Shown here piece by piece: positions 1 through 8,926 of a stretch of DNA of 64,000 nucleotides (position 1 is its first letter; every line of letters begins with the position of its first letter). Under the pieces are notes generated by a model, which was given only the letters and a program-made list of their open reading frames with translations, had not been told where the DNA came from and did no database searches. The position numbers and the translations under genes were made by a program. The DNA is from DASXHZ01 sp036488085 (GTDB taxonomy: Bacteria > Acidobacteriota > Thermoanaerobaculia > Gp7-AA8), in NCBI GenBank assembly GCA_036488085.1, contig DASXHZ010000061.1:1-64000 (forward strand), written 5' to 3'.

Positions 1-1649
1 ATCCAGTCGATCATGTAGCCGCCGTACGAGGCGCCGGCGGCGCCGAGGCGCGATCCGTCGACGTACGGAAGCGCGGCGAGTGCATCGACGCCGTTCATGA
101 TGTCGGTGTACGCGCGGCCGCCCCAGTCGCCGGAGATCTCCTCGGTGAACTGCTGGCCGAAGCCGGTCGAGCCGCGCGGATTCGGCATCAGGATCACGTA
201 GCCGCGCGCGGCGAAGATCTCCGGGTTCCACCGGTACGACCACGCGTCGCTCCACGCACCCTGCGGTCCGCCGTGGATGAGGACGAGCGCCGGGTACTTT
301 TTGTTCGGATCGAAGTCGGGCGGCGTGACGACGTGCCCCTCGATCTTCGCGCCGTCGGCGCCGGTCCAGTACATGTCGTGCGTCATGCCAACCTTGAAAC
401 TGGTGAGCAGCGCGTCGTTCTCGTGGGTTAGCCGTTGTGACTTCCCGCTTCGCTTCTCGATGGCGAAGATCTCGGTCGGACCGGTGATGCTGGAGCGTGC
501 CTCGTACAGCGTCTGATTGTTCTTCGCGACTTCGAAGTCGCCAACCGAGCCGAAGCCGGGGATGAGGTCGTTCTTGCCGTCGAGCGTGATCTCGAAGAGC
601 TGGTCGGCGCCCTGGAACGGCGCGATGACGTAGAGCGACTTCGAGTCGGGCGCCCAGTGCGCGGCTTCGATCCAGTTCGGGAAATCGGCCGCGACGCGGG
701 TCGACTGGCCGGTGCCGCGGTCGTAGAGCCACAGCTCGAACAGGTCGGACTCGTAGCCGGCGCGCGATTGGGAGCGATACGCGATGAACTTGCCGTCGGG
801 CGAGTACTGCGGCGAGGTGTCGGCGCCGCGGCGCGTGGTGATGCGCTTCGCTTCTCCTCCGAGAATGGGCACGATGAAGATGTCGGAGTTCGTCGAGAGC
901 TCCGGATGCTCGTCCGTGTTGCGCGCGAACGCGAGCTCCTTGCCGTCGGGCGAGACGTCGAACTCGTCGCCGCCGCCGAGCGAGAACGGCGGCGCGTCGA
1001 ATGCGCCGGGCGTCAGGTCGACCGGTGCGGTCCCGTCGAGCGGGACGTAGAGGATGTGCGTGCGCGTCGGCGACTGCCACGCGGTCCAGTGCCGATACAA
1101 CAGGCTCGTAATGATCCGCGCATGCGTCGGCTGCGCCGCCTCGGCGTTCGTCTTGTTCTTGATGCACGTCGGATCGACGCCGCAGTCGGGGTAGATGTCG
1201 CTCACGACGAGCAGCCCCTTGCCGTTCGGCATCCATTTCACGCTTCCGGCGCCTCCTTCGAGGTCCGTGATGCGTTTCTGCGTTCCGGCGGTGACGTCGT
1301 ACAGCCACACCTGATGCGCGCCGGAGTCGCGATTCGAGACGTACGCGATCCACCGGCCGTCGGGCGACCACGCCGGCCCTTCGTCCTGCTTCGCGCCGTC
1401 GGTGATCGTGCGCGAGACGCCGCCGCTGGCCGGCAGAAGGTGAATGGCGCTGTGGCGCGCGTTCGTCTTCATGTCGATCGTGCTCTCGTCGAACGCGATC
1501 CACTGGCCGTCGGGCGAGAGCCGCGGCGAGCCGACCCGTTTGATGGCGAGCAGGTCGTCGACGTTGATCGGCCGCACGTCAGGCCGTACTTGGGCGAATG
1601 CCGATACCGCGATGAGGAGCGAGAGAAGTGCAAAGGCAGTTTTCTTCAT
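1..1649 (-). CDS. S9 family serine peptidase (prolyl oligopeptidase/acylaminoacyl peptidase type), exported, 3' end outside window
   Basis: The reading frame is open from the ATG at 1649 to the window edge, giving 549 residues. It begins with a signal peptide (about residues 1-19, MKKTAFALLSLLIAVSAFA), followed by repeated WD-like beta-propeller motifs such as SPDGQWIAF, SPDGRWIAY, SPDGKELAF and SPDGKFIAY, which is the N-terminal propeller of S9 peptidases. An alpha/beta-hydrolase domain starts near residue 450 (VLIHGGPQGAWSD) and reaches the nucleophile elbow GASYGGY, with the catalytic Ser at residue 541 (codon 27-29). The Asp and His of the triad lie beyond the window. The family cleaves peptides or acylated amino acids, here probably in the periplasm. 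The start overlaps the upstream phosphatase-like gene by ATGA, so the two are likely translationally coupled. Confidence 0.9.
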   Translation of the reverse strand, partial: MKKTAFALLSLLIAVSAFAQVRPDVRPINVDDLLAIKRVGSPRLSPDGQWIAFDESTIDMKTNARHSAIHLLPASGGVSRTITDGAKQDEGPAWSPDGRWIAYVSNRDSGAHQVWLYDVTAGTQKRITDLEGGAGSVKWMPNGKGLLVVSDIYPDCGVDPTCIKNKTNAEAAQPTHARIITSLLYRHWTAWQSPTRTHILYVPLDGTAPVDLTPGAFDAPPFSLGGGDEFDVSPDGKELAFARNTDEHPELSTNSDIFIVPILGGEAKRITTRRGADTSPQYSPDGKFIAYRSQSRAGYESDLFELWLYDRGTGQSTRVAADFPNWIEAAHWAPDSKSLYVIAPFQGADQLFEITLDGKNDLIPGFGSVGDFEVAKNNQTLYEARSSITGPTEIFAIEKRSGKSQRLTHENDALLTSFKVGMTHDMYWTGADGAKIEGHVVTPPDFDPNKKYPALVLIHGGPQGAWSDAWSYRWNPEIFAARGYVILMPNPRGSTGFGQQFTEEISGDWGGRAYTDIMNGVDALAALPYVDGSRLGAAGASYGGYMIDW

Positions 1650-3271
1650 CGGATGTACCCCAGTGATTTCAGATTTTCGTAGTACTCCTGGTCGACTTTC
1701 ATCGACGAGGAGTCGGCGTGGCGTGTTCCGTATGTGGCGATGCGCGTCGCGTCGGTGGCGGCCGGCATCTCCGAGGAGGGGGGGAAGCCGAGGGCGTGGA
1801 GAAGCGAAGGTGCGACCCCATAGACCTGCGTTGTCGGGAATGCGGCCGTCGACGCGATGACCGCGTTTCCGTGCTGCCGATCGCCGGGGAGGCCGACGAC
1901 CACCACCTCGTATCCCGCCTTTGCGAGTGCGGAGACGGTGGCCTCGATGCCGTCGAGCGCGCGGACCGAGGCGGCAAGGCGGGCGGAGGGATCGAGCGGA
2001 AGGCGGTTGAGCACCACGTCGAGCGCCGGGAGGTAGACGGTTGCGAAGCGCGGCGAGTCGCGGCGGATGCTCACAAGCAGCCGCCGTGAGGCCTCTTCGT
2101 CGACGCGTACGGCGTCGCCGTGGGCGGCAGCGAAGATCGACTCCTGGCCGATCGAGTCGAGCGCGCCGGCGCGGAGGCTTTCGGTGGTCCACCAGTTGAC
2201 GGCAACCGAAGGCACGCCGCGCGCGGCGACGATCTCCCAGATGTAGTCGCGGCGGCGGACGGTCGGCGGCAGCGGCTCGCGTCGCCCGGCGTGAAGTGCG
2301 GGCGCGATCGTGTGCAGAACCACGTCGTCGCGTGAGAGCGACTGGATGACGTGCGGGCCGCCCGCGAAACGGAGTCCCTCGATCGCGCGGACGCCGTGGA
2401 TCCGCGGCGGAACGCCGGTACCCGCCGATGCCCACCGTTCGGTGGCCGACTCCCCCGGCATCGGCTGCGCCGCGGTTACATGTGTGAATGTGTTCGCGAG
2501 CGCCGGACGCGATTCGAAGATGTCGTACGTGAGGCCGTCGACCGCAATCAGCGCGATCTTCCCTGTCGTCGGCGTCGTGACGACCTGCAGCGGCGCCACA
2601 GCCGCCCCCTTTTCCTGCGCCGCGTACGCGGGAATGAAGAGGAGCGCGATTAGCACCGCCGCGGCGATCGTCATCGGAAGCGTTCTCGGTTTCTGATGAA
2701 TCGCGGGGACGCGTTGTAGTTCGTACACGGAGAACGACAGGAGCGCGGCGGAGATCACGATCGTGGAGATGACGAAGAAGATGACGGCGAGAGCGCCGCC
2801 GATGGCCAGCTCCGGCAGCGACGGAGGGGCGTCGAAGTGCGACCACCAGAGCGCGAGCGGCACGGCGAGGATCGCCGACGCGAGAAACGAGATCGCGAGC
2901 AGCGCCCGCGGCGTGTCGATCGCGAGTTCCGGCCGGAGTTTCATGATCAGCGCCACGACGACGATGAAGGCCAATCCAACGACGAATGCCGTAGCGCCGT
3001 AGAGGAGCGTCATCAGCAGTGTCTCGCCGGCCGTCAGCGGGTGGTTGCGCACCAGCATGATCGCGACCGGCGGGAGGGCCGCGAAGAGTGCGATGAGCGC
3101 GGCCGCCTTCGCCGCTACGATCGTCAGCTCGATCCAGAACGCCCGCGAGCTCCACGGGTCGAGCGCGAACCACCGCTCGATTCCATGCGTGAGGTAGCCG
3201 CGGTCGCGAAGCTGGGCGCGGAGTTGCTCCGTAGCTTCTACGGGCGCTTCTACAGGAGCTTCTGAAGCCAC
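1646..3271 (-). CDS. Membrane protein with an alkaline-phosphatase-superfamily domain, metal site apparently degenerate
   Basis: The N-terminal half holds about five hydrophobic segments. The C-terminal half looks like the type I phosphodiesterase/nucleotide pyrophosphatase branch of the alkaline phosphatase superfamily: IALIAVDGLTYD matches the first metal Asp strand, and RWASAGTGVPPRIHGV matches the nucleophile region usually written W-T-S-x-A-T-G. The later SDHG metal motif appears as GLPGDRQHGN, so activity is uncertain. The protein ends in LKSLGYIR, a tail I associate with this superfamily in Acidobacteria-like genomes. I placed the start at the GTG at 3271. An ATG at 3349 is also in frame, but its first residues would be encoded by the palindromic array at 3298-3350. 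The stop overlaps the S9 peptidase start by 4 nt. Confidence 0.7.
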   Translation of the reverse strand: MASEAPVEAPVEATEQLRAQLRDRGYLTHGIERWFALDPWSSRAFWIELTIVAAKAAALIALFAALPPVAIMLVRNHPLTAGETLLMTLLYGATAFVVGLAFIVVVALIMKLRPELAIDTPRALLAISFLASAILAVPLALWWSHFDAPPSLPELAIGGALAVIFFVISTIVISAALLSFSVYELQRVPAIHQKPRTLPMTIAAAVLIALLFIPAYAAQEKGAAVAPLQVVTTPTTGKIALIAVDGLTYDIFESRPALANTFTHVTAAQPMPGESATERWASAGTGVPPRIHGVRAIEGLRFAGGPHVIQSLSRDDVVLHTIAPALHAGRREPLPPTVRRRDYIWEIVAARGVPSVAVNWWTTESLRAGALDSIGQESIFAAAHGDAVRVDEEASRRLLVSIRRDSPRFATVYLPALDVVLNRLPLDPSARLAASVRALDGIEATVSALAKAGYEVVVVGLPGDRQHGNAVIASTAAFPTTQVYGVAPSLLHALGFPPSSEMPAATDATRIATYGTRHADSSSMKVDQEYYENLKSLGYIR

Positions 3272-3297
3272 GGCCCGAAGTGTATCGTTTAGTCTCC

Positions 3298-3350
3298 GGT
3301 AACCAGTGGCCAGTAGCCAGAGGTTTTCTGGCCACCGGCCACTGGTCACC
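3298..3350. repeat. Heptamer-array palindrome A
   Basis: Arms 3298-3321 and 3327-3350 are inverted repeats matching at 21 of 24 positions, with a 5-nt loop. Each arm reads as degenerate tandem 7-mers (AACCAGT GGCCAGT AGCCAGA; then TCTGGCC ACCGGCC ACTGGTC ACCGGCC). The three mismatches are all A against C on the plus strand, and so would be G-U pairs in a minus-strand RNA. The element fills the gap between two divergent genes. Confidence 0.8.
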
Positions 3351-3362
3351 GGCCACTATCGA

Positions 3363-4199
3363 ATGGAACCCCCATCACCGTCGCCAAAGCGCCACTGGCT
3401 GCCGCGCATCCTCTCCGGGACGGTGGTTGCCGCCGGCATCGCGCTTTTGAAACTGAAGGCGTTACTGCTCCTCTTCGCCGAGGGGGCGAGGTCGCTGTTC
3501 GTCAACCCGTTCGAAGGCTTCGGCGCGATGCAGTACGCGATCGCCGGCGGGTCGATGGCGATCACGATCGCGGCCTACGCCACGAAGTTTCCGATCGGAC
3601 TGGTCGTCGGCTTCGTGCTGATCACGTTCATTCACGAGACCGGCCACGCGCTCATCATTCGCGCGAAAGGGCTGCGCGCCGGCTTCATGGTTTTCATCCC
3701 CTTCATCGGCGGCGCGGTGACGTTGAAAGACCAGCCGCGCTCCGCATATGACGACGCGCAGATCGGCCTCGCGGGACCGATTGCCGGCACCGCGGCGTCG
3801 CTCGTTTGCCTGCAGATCTTCAAGTCGTCCGGAAACGCGCTCTACCTGCTCATTGCGTCGGTCGGCTTCATCATCAATCTGATCAACCTGCTCCCCCTCG
3901 GACCGCTCGATGGCGGGCGCATCTCCGCGGCGGTCACGAAGTGGATGTGGGTCTTCGGCTTCGGCGCGGTGGTCTACAAGACGTTCAAGCAGCCGAACCC
4001 GCTGATGATCGTGGTGCTGGTCCTCGCCGCGTTCCAGGTGTACGCGGCGATCGTCCGCGAGAAAGACGATCAGAAGTTCTACGACGTGACCCTCACCCAA
4101 CGCGCCGCGATCGCCACCGTCTACTTCGCCCTCGTCGTCTTCCTCGGCCACCAGACGTATCTGGCGTTGGATAGGCTCAGCGCGATGACGAAGCGGTGA
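3363..4199 (+). CDS. Site-2 protease family (M50) membrane metalloprotease
   Basis: The protein has 278 residues and several transmembrane segments. It contains the zinc motif HETGH (residues 91-95) inside a hydrophobic helix, and a second motif NLLPLGPLDGGR around Asp183, matching the N-x-x-P-x-x-x-L-D-G signature of intramembrane S2P proteases. S2P enzymes cut membrane-embedded regulators or signal-peptide remnants; the substrate here is unknown, and no PDZ domain is visible. The ATG at 3363 was preferred because the longer in-frame start at 3306 lies inside the palindromic array. The gene is flanked on both sides by heptamer arrays (3298-3350 and 4204-4388). Confidence 0.85.
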   Translation: MEPPSPSPKRHWLPRILSGTVVAAGIALLKLKALLLLFAEGARSLFVNPFEGFGAMQYAIAGGSMAITIAAYATKFPIGLVVGFVLITFIHETGHALIIRAKGLRAGFMVFIPFIGGAVTLKDQPRSAYDDAQIGLAGPIAGTAASLVCLQIFKSSGNALYLLIASVGFIINLINLLPLGPLDGGRISAAVTKWMWVFGFGAVVYKTFKQPNPLMIVVLVLAAFQVYAAIVREKDDQKFYDVTLTQRAAIATVYFALVVFLGHQTYLALDRLSAMTKR

Positions 4200-4203
4200 G
4201 GGG

Positions 4204-4388
4204 CGTTACTCGTTACTCGTGATTCGTTACTCGGTCGTTATCCGTTATCAGCTCTTAGCCGACCCAGGGCCTGCTAAGAGCCGGCCCCACACCCCGAGCA
4301 CCGAGAGGGCAGTACTCAGATCACGGATGACAGATGACGGATGACAGACGACGAGCCCTGAGTAACGAATAACGAGTAACGAGTAACG
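4204..4388. repeat. Heptamer-array palindrome B with an inner GC-rich hairpin
   Basis: The left arm starts 4 nt after the protease stop with CGTTACT-type 7-mers (4204-4231) and CGTTATC twice (4236-4249). The right side is nine consecutive 7-mers in one register (4325-4387), of GGATGAC and then GAGTAAC type. The outer 29-nt arms 4204-4232 and 4360-4388 match at 28 of 29 positions. Inside is a second palindrome, GCTCTTAGC (4251-4259) against GCTAAGAGC (4273-4281), followed by a GCCGGCCCCACAC stretch that recurs near 42.8 kb. Confidence 0.85.
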
Positions 4389-4440
4389 AAAAAAAACGCC
4401 CCGCGATCGCTGTGCGCGACCGCGGGGCGGGGACGTTTTT
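4389..4440. terminator. Bidirectional intrinsic terminator
   Basis: A GC-rich stem pairs 4397-4410 with 4416-4429 (13 of 14 positions) around a 5-nt loop. It is preceded by eight A residues (4389-4396) and followed by a T run (4436-4440). It sits between the convergent S2P and HYR-protein genes and fits termination from both sides; the longer T run serves the minus-strand gene. Confidence 0.8.
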
Positions 4441-4447
4441 GGCGTAC

Positions 4448-5854
4448 TTAGTGGTGGCTGTTGCTGTTCGATTCGGGCGAAACAGTGACCTGGACCGTGG
4501 AGGTCGTCGAGTTGCCGCTGAAGTCGGTCGCGGAGACTGTGATGGTGTACGTGCGGTCGGCGCCGCCGGTGCGTTCGGCGCGGAGCTGCAGCGTCATCGC
4601 GCCGGTGATCACGACGTCGGGCGACTGTTTCGGGTCGTTGTTCTGGACGATCGGCTGGTTCGAGGTTACCGACACGATGTGGAGCGTCGGGTTCGTGTCG
4701 ACAAGATCCGTCGCGGTGCCGGTGAGCGTGACGTCGACCAGCTTGTGGTTGTCCGGCCAGATGTTCGACGGGCTCGCGGTGAGGCTCGTGATCGTCGGCG
4801 GCGTCGTGTCGACCACGGTGACGTGGAACGAGCCGGTGGTTGTCTGGTTCAGAACGTTCGTCGCGCTGCAGTTCACCGTCGTGGTGCCGAGGGCGAACGT
4901 CGAGCCGGAGGCGGGGTTGCAGACGACCGGCGCGTTTTCGTCGGCCGTGGCGGTGTAGGTGACCACCGCGCCGGCGGGGCTGGTCGCCTCGACCGTAAAG
5001 TCGGCGGGCAGCGTCAGCGTCGGCGGGCCGGTGACGACGGTAACGGTGAACGACGCGAAGCCGGTGTTTGCGAAGGCGTCGGTCGCCTCGCAGTTGACGG
5101 TGGTGACACCCGGAGCGAACGTCGAGCCCGAATGCGGCGCGCAGCTGATCGTCGGGCTCGGGTCGAGGTCGTCGACCGCCGTGACGTTGTAGGTCACGAC
5201 CGGATTCGAGGTCGTGATGTCGGCCGGAACGGTGAGCACCGGCGGCGTGAGGTCGGAGACGAAGACCGAGAAGGTGCCGTTGGTCGTTCCGAAGCTGTTG
5301 GTCGCATGGCAATGCACATTCGTGTCGCCGAGCGGGAAGAGATCGCCGGAGTTGTGATCGCAGGTGACCGCGACCGGCGAGCCGTCATCGTTGATCGCCG
5401 AGACGAAGAACGAGACGTTGGCGCCCGACGTACTGGTCGCGGCGGCGGTGACGCCGTCCGGGATGTTCAGGATCGGCGGATCGGTCTGCGGACGCTCGAC
5501 GACCGTGATCGTCCCGGGCCCGATGGGGCGCGGCGTGCCATCCGGCGCGTCGAACGCGTTCACGGTCAGGAACCACGTTCCTTCGGTGAACGTGACGAAG
5601 GAGGGAACGGACACGAAGTTGAGAGAGCTCGAGCTCGAGCCGTCGATCGTCTGCGTGAAGGTTCCTCCCGGTCCGCTGAACACGAGATCGTTGTGATCCG
5701 CGCCGAAAACTGAGTCGGTCGAGAGGTCCATCGACTCCTCGGATGAGAAGAGGAAGAACGTGTTGGGAGCGATGGTCAGAGACTGGGCAAAGGCACCTGT
5801 CGCGACCAAAAGGGTCGCAGACACGGCCAGTAACAAAAGGCGCGCGGAACGCAT
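4448..5854 (-). CDS. Secreted HYR-repeat (immunoglobulin-like) protein
   Basis: The protein has 468 residues with a clear signal peptide (MRSARLLLLAVSATLLVATGAFA). After an N-terminal beta-rich region of about 120 residues, it contains three or four tandem Ig-like modules marked by LTVPADITT, LTLPADFTVEATSPAGAVV and repeated CxxxSGxxFxxGxxxVxCxAT patterns. These are typical of HYR (hyalin repeat) domains, which serve adhesion or structural roles outside the cell. A possible final Ig-like module follows PPTITSLTASPS. No C-terminal sorting signal or membrane anchor is visible; the protein ends in a Ser/Asn/His-rich tail. A strong Shine-Dalgarno (GGAGGAG) precedes the ATG at 5854, and the gene is followed by an intrinsic terminator. 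Confidence 0.8.
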   Translation of the reverse strand: MRSARLLLLAVSATLLVATGAFAQSLTIAPNTFFLFSSEESMDLSTDSVFGADHNDLVFSGPGGTFTQTIDGSSSSSLNFVSVPSFVTFTEGTWFLTVNAFDAPDGTPRPIGPGTITVVERPQTDPPILNIPDGVTAAATSTSGANVSFFVSAINDDGSPVAVTCDHNSGDLFPLGDTNVHCHATNSFGTTNGTFSVFVSDLTPPVLTVPADITTSNPVVTYNVTAVDDLDPSPTISCAPHSGSTFAPGVTTVNCEATDAFANTGFASFTVTVVTGPPTLTLPADFTVEATSPAGAVVTYTATADENAPVVCNPASGSTFALGTTTVNCSATNVLNQTTTGSFHVTVVDTTPPTITSLTASPSNIWPDNHKLVDVTLTGTATDLVDTNPTLHIVSVTSNQPIVQNNDPKQSPDVVITGAMTLQLRAERTGGADRTYTITVSATDFSGNSTTSTVQVTVSPESNSNSHH

Positions 5855-6072
5855 AGGTAACTCCTCCTCGTAGGTTCGGACCGTTGACGACTGGACGGCA
5901 CTATGGGCGTTGGGAATGAATGATATCCCTTTAATGGCTTTTGGCGTCGCCGCGCCGTGAGCGGGATCACATTCCAGCTCGGCATTCTTCCGGGCTCGAC
6001 GCGGTTTGATAGGCTTACGCGCCTCCGCCGAGAGGCCGAGATTTCGCTGAAACCCTATGTTTGCTGAAACTT

Positions 6073-8817
6073 ATGATTGATAAAGTACTCACCGCCATTT
6101 TTGGCTCGAAGCACGAGCGGGACGTCAAGAAGATGCTCCCGACCGTCGCCCGCATCAACGCCCTCGAGCCCGAGATCAGCGCGCTGTCCGATGACGGGCT
6201 ACGCGCCAAGACCGTCGAGTTCCGGCAGCGCCTCCGCCCGCAGATCGAGGCGATCGAAGCAGCCAAGAGGGAAGTTCCTCGCGACGAGAACAACATCAAA
6301 GCGACGCGGGAAGACCTCCAGTTTGCGCTCGACGACATCCTCCCCGAGGCCTTCGCCGTCTGCCGCGAGGCGGGCAAGCGCGTCCTCAACATGCGGCATT
6401 TCGACGTCCAGTTGATGGGCGGCATGGTGCTCCACAGCGGGAAGATCGCCGAGATGAGGACGGGCGAAGGAAAGACGCTCGTGGCAACGCTCGCCGTCTA
6501 CCTGAATGCCCTGACCGGCCGCGGCGTCCACGTCGTCACGGTCAACGACTACCTCGCCCGCCGCGACTCCGAGTGGATGGGACGCATCTACAAGTTCCTC
6601 GGTCTCACGGTCGGGGTCATCCAGAACCAGCACGGCGACCGCGAGCGGCAGGAAGCGTATCGCTGCGACGTCACCTATGGGACGAACAACGAGTTCGGCT
6701 TCGACTACCTCCGCGACAACATGAAGTTCGACCTCGAGGCGATGGTGCAGCGCGACCCCGTGTTCGCGGTCGTCGACGAGGTTGATTCGATCCTCATCGA
6801 TGAGGCGCGTACGCCGCTCATCATCAGCGGTCCCTCGGAGGAGTCAGTCGACAAGTACTACATGGTCGACCGGATCATCCCGCGCTTCAACAAGGAAACA
6901 GACTTTCAGGTCGACGAGAAGCAGCACACGGCCGTTTTCACCGAGGAGGGCGTCGCGCACGCCGAGAAACTCCTCGGAGTCGAGAACCTCTACGACCCGG
7001 CCAACATGGACACGCTGCACTGCGCGCAGCAGGCGCTCCGCGCGCACACGCTCTACCGCCGCGACGTCGAGTACCTCGTCAAGGACGGTGAGGTCATCAT
7101 CGTCGACGAGTTCACGGGACGCCTCATGCCGGGCCGCCGCTGGAGCGACGGGCTGCACCAGGCCGTCGAGGCAAAGGAGGGGGTCAAGATCGAGGCGGAG
7201 AACCAGACGCTTGCCACGATCACGTTCCAGAACCTCTTCCGGATGTACGAGAAGCTCGCCGGCATGACCGGTACGGCGGATACCGAGGCGGCGGAGTTCG
7301 AGAAGATCTACAGCCTCGACGTCGTCGTGATGCCGACGAACCGGCCGATGGTGCGCAAAGACATGGCGGACCTCGTCTTCCGCACGGAGCGCGAGAAGTT
7401 CGACGCCATCATCAAGGAGATCAAGGAGAAGAGTCAGGCCGGGCAGCCGTCGCTGGTCGGTACGATCTCGGTCGAAAAGTCGGAGCTCCTTTCCGCCCAC
7501 CTGAAGCGTCAAGGCGTGCCACATGTCGTCCTCAACGCGAAGTACCACGAGCGCGAGGCGGAGATCGTCGCCCAGGCCGGCCACAAGGGCGCCGTAACGA
7601 TCGCCACGAACATGGCCGGCCGCGGCACGGACATTCTCCTCGGCGGCAACCCGGAGTTCCTCGCCGCGCAGAAGACGCGCGAGATCGCCGATCCGGCCGA
7701 ACGGAAACAGATCGAGGACCAGATCAACGCCCAGTGGCAGGCCGATCACGATGAGGTCGTCCGCCTCGGCGGTCTTCACATCGTCGGCACCGAGCGCCAC
7801 GAGTCCCGCCGTATCGACAACCAGCTCCGCGGCCGTTCCGGACGCCAGGGCGATCCCGGCTCGTCGCGCTTCTATCTGTCGCTCGAAGACGATCTGATGC
7901 GCATCTTCGGCTCCGACCGCATCTCGGGCCTGATGCAGCGCCTCGGGATGGAAGAAGGCGTTCCGATCGAGCACGGCATGGTGAGCCGCGCCATCGCCCG
8001 CGCGCAGGAGCAGGTCGAAGGGCGCAACTTCGACGCCCGCAAGCATCTCCTCGAGTACGACGACGTGATGAACAAGCAGCGTGAGTCGATCTACACGCTG
8101 CGCCGTTCGATCCTCGACGAGCGCGAGGGGAAAGAGTACATCCTCAATGCCGCCGACGACATCGTCGAGTTCCTCATCGACACGCACTGGCCGGAAGACC
8201 AGCGCGAGCATCCGAACGAAAATGAGCTGAACGCGGAACTGTTCGACTACTTCGGCGTCGACCTGAAGACGTCCGGCGTCGACATGGAGTCGATGCGCCG
8301 CGACGAGGCGCGCGACAAGGTCACGGAGGCGGTCAATCACCGCTTCGACGAGAAGGAGAACGCCATCGGTGCCGACGCGATGCGTCTGCACGTGAAGTAC
8401 CTCCTGCTGCAGGTCATCGATCAGCAGTGGAAGGATCACCTGCTCAACATCGACCACCTGAAGGAAGGCATCGGCCTCCGCGGCTACGGCCAGCGCGATC
8501 CGCTCATCGAGTACAAGAAGGAGTCGTTCGACCTCTTCCAGGAAATGATGGAGCGCATCCAGGACCGCGTCGTGAAGTACCTCTGGAAGATCGACGTCGT
8601 CGTGGAGCATGAAGGGGAGCGCCAGGAAGAAGTGCAGCGCGTCCAGCGCGCCCTGCCGCTGCCGCAGAAGCCGAGACAGCAGCCGATGACCTTCTCCGGC
8701 GGCGCCTCCTCCGCCCCCGCCCCCGCCAAACGCACCGAACCCAAGATCGGCCGCAACGACCCCTGCTGGTGCGGCTCAGGCAAGAAGTATAAGAAGTGCC
8801 ACGGAGCGGCAGCGTAG
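6073..8817 (+). CDS. secA: Protein translocase ATPase SecA
   Basis: SecA is the cytoplasmic motor that pushes unfolded preproteins through SecYEG. The product of 914 residues is of normal length. It shows the N-terminal IFGSKHERD motif, Walker A MRTGEGKTL (about residue 131), Walker B DEVDSILIDEARTPLIISG, the helicase motif ATNMAGRGTDILLGGNP, and HESRRIDNQLRGRSGRQGD. A C-terminal zinc-binding SEC-C tail carries CWCGSGKKYKKCHG (Cys near residue 898), which binds SecB and ribosomes in other bacteria. I chose the ATG at 6073 because MIDKVLTAIFGSK fits the family N-terminus; a TTG at 6061 is an alternative. No clear Shine-Dalgarno is visible for either start. Confidence 0.97.
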   Translation: MIDKVLTAIFGSKHERDVKKMLPTVARINALEPEISALSDDGLRAKTVEFRQRLRPQIEAIEAAKREVPRDENNIKATREDLQFALDDILPEAFAVCREAGKRVLNMRHFDVQLMGGMVLHSGKIAEMRTGEGKTLVATLAVYLNALTGRGVHVVTVNDYLARRDSEWMGRIYKFLGLTVGVIQNQHGDRERQEAYRCDVTYGTNNEFGFDYLRDNMKFDLEAMVQRDPVFAVVDEVDSILIDEARTPLIISGPSEESVDKYYMVDRIIPRFNKETDFQVDEKQHTAVFTEEGVAHAEKLLGVENLYDPANMDTLHCAQQALRAHTLYRRDVEYLVKDGEVIIVDEFTGRLMPGRRWSDGLHQAVEAKEGVKIEAENQTLATITFQNLFRMYEKLAGMTGTADTEAAEFEKIYSLDVVVMPTNRPMVRKDMADLVFRTEREKFDAIIKEIKEKSQAGQPSLVGTISVEKSELLSAHLKRQGVPHVVLNAKYHEREAEIVAQAGHKGAVTIATNMAGRGTDILLGGNPEFLAAQKTREIADPAERKQIEDQINAQWQADHDEVVRLGGLHIVGTERHESRRIDNQLRGRSGRQGDPGSSRFYLSLEDDLMRIFGSDRISGLMQRLGMEEGVPIEHGMVSRAIARAQEQVEGRNFDARKHLLEYDDVMNKQRESIYTLRRSILDEREGKEYILNAADDIVEFLIDTHWPEDQREHPNENELNAELFDYFGVDLKTSGVDMESMRRDEARDKVTEAVNHRFDEKENAIGADAMRLHVKYLLLQVIDQQWKDHLLNIDHLKEGIGLRGYGQRDPLIEYKKESFDLFQEMMERIQDRVVKYLWKIDVVVEHEGERQEEVQRVQRALPLPQKPRQQPMTFSGGASSAPAPAKRTEPKIGRNDPCWCGSGKKYKKCHGAAA

Positions 8818-8835
8818 AAGCGGAGCCAGATGTGA

Positions 8836-8910
8836 GACTTTGACGTCGTTGTCGAGCAGGATGAGGAGGGCTACTACGTCGCCTCGGTGCCTGTCCTTGG
8901 GAACAAGTAG
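8836..8910 (+). pseudogene. HicB-type antitoxin remnant
   Basis: A 24-codon stretch reads DFDVVVEQDEEGYYVASVP followed by VLGNK and a stop. This closely matches the N-terminal beta-strand region of HicB antitoxins, whose usual continuation is a P-G-C motif. Here an ATG is followed at once by TGA (8830-8835), and the frame ends after VP, so only a fragment of the antitoxin remains. No HicA toxin is visible nearby. It lies between secA and the convergent DedA gene. Confidence 0.6.
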
Positions 8911-8926
8911 GCAAAATTTGCTGATT

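Noticed and set aside
4204..4388. CRISPR array
   Set aside because: The repeated unit is only 7 nt, degenerate, without spacers, and forms a palindrome. No cas genes are in the window.
6844..8610. Long open frame of about 590 codons antisense to secA
   Set aside because: It lies wholly inside secA. High GC and the third-position bias of secA keep the antisense frame free of stops, the protein has no recognisable domain, and secA is certain.
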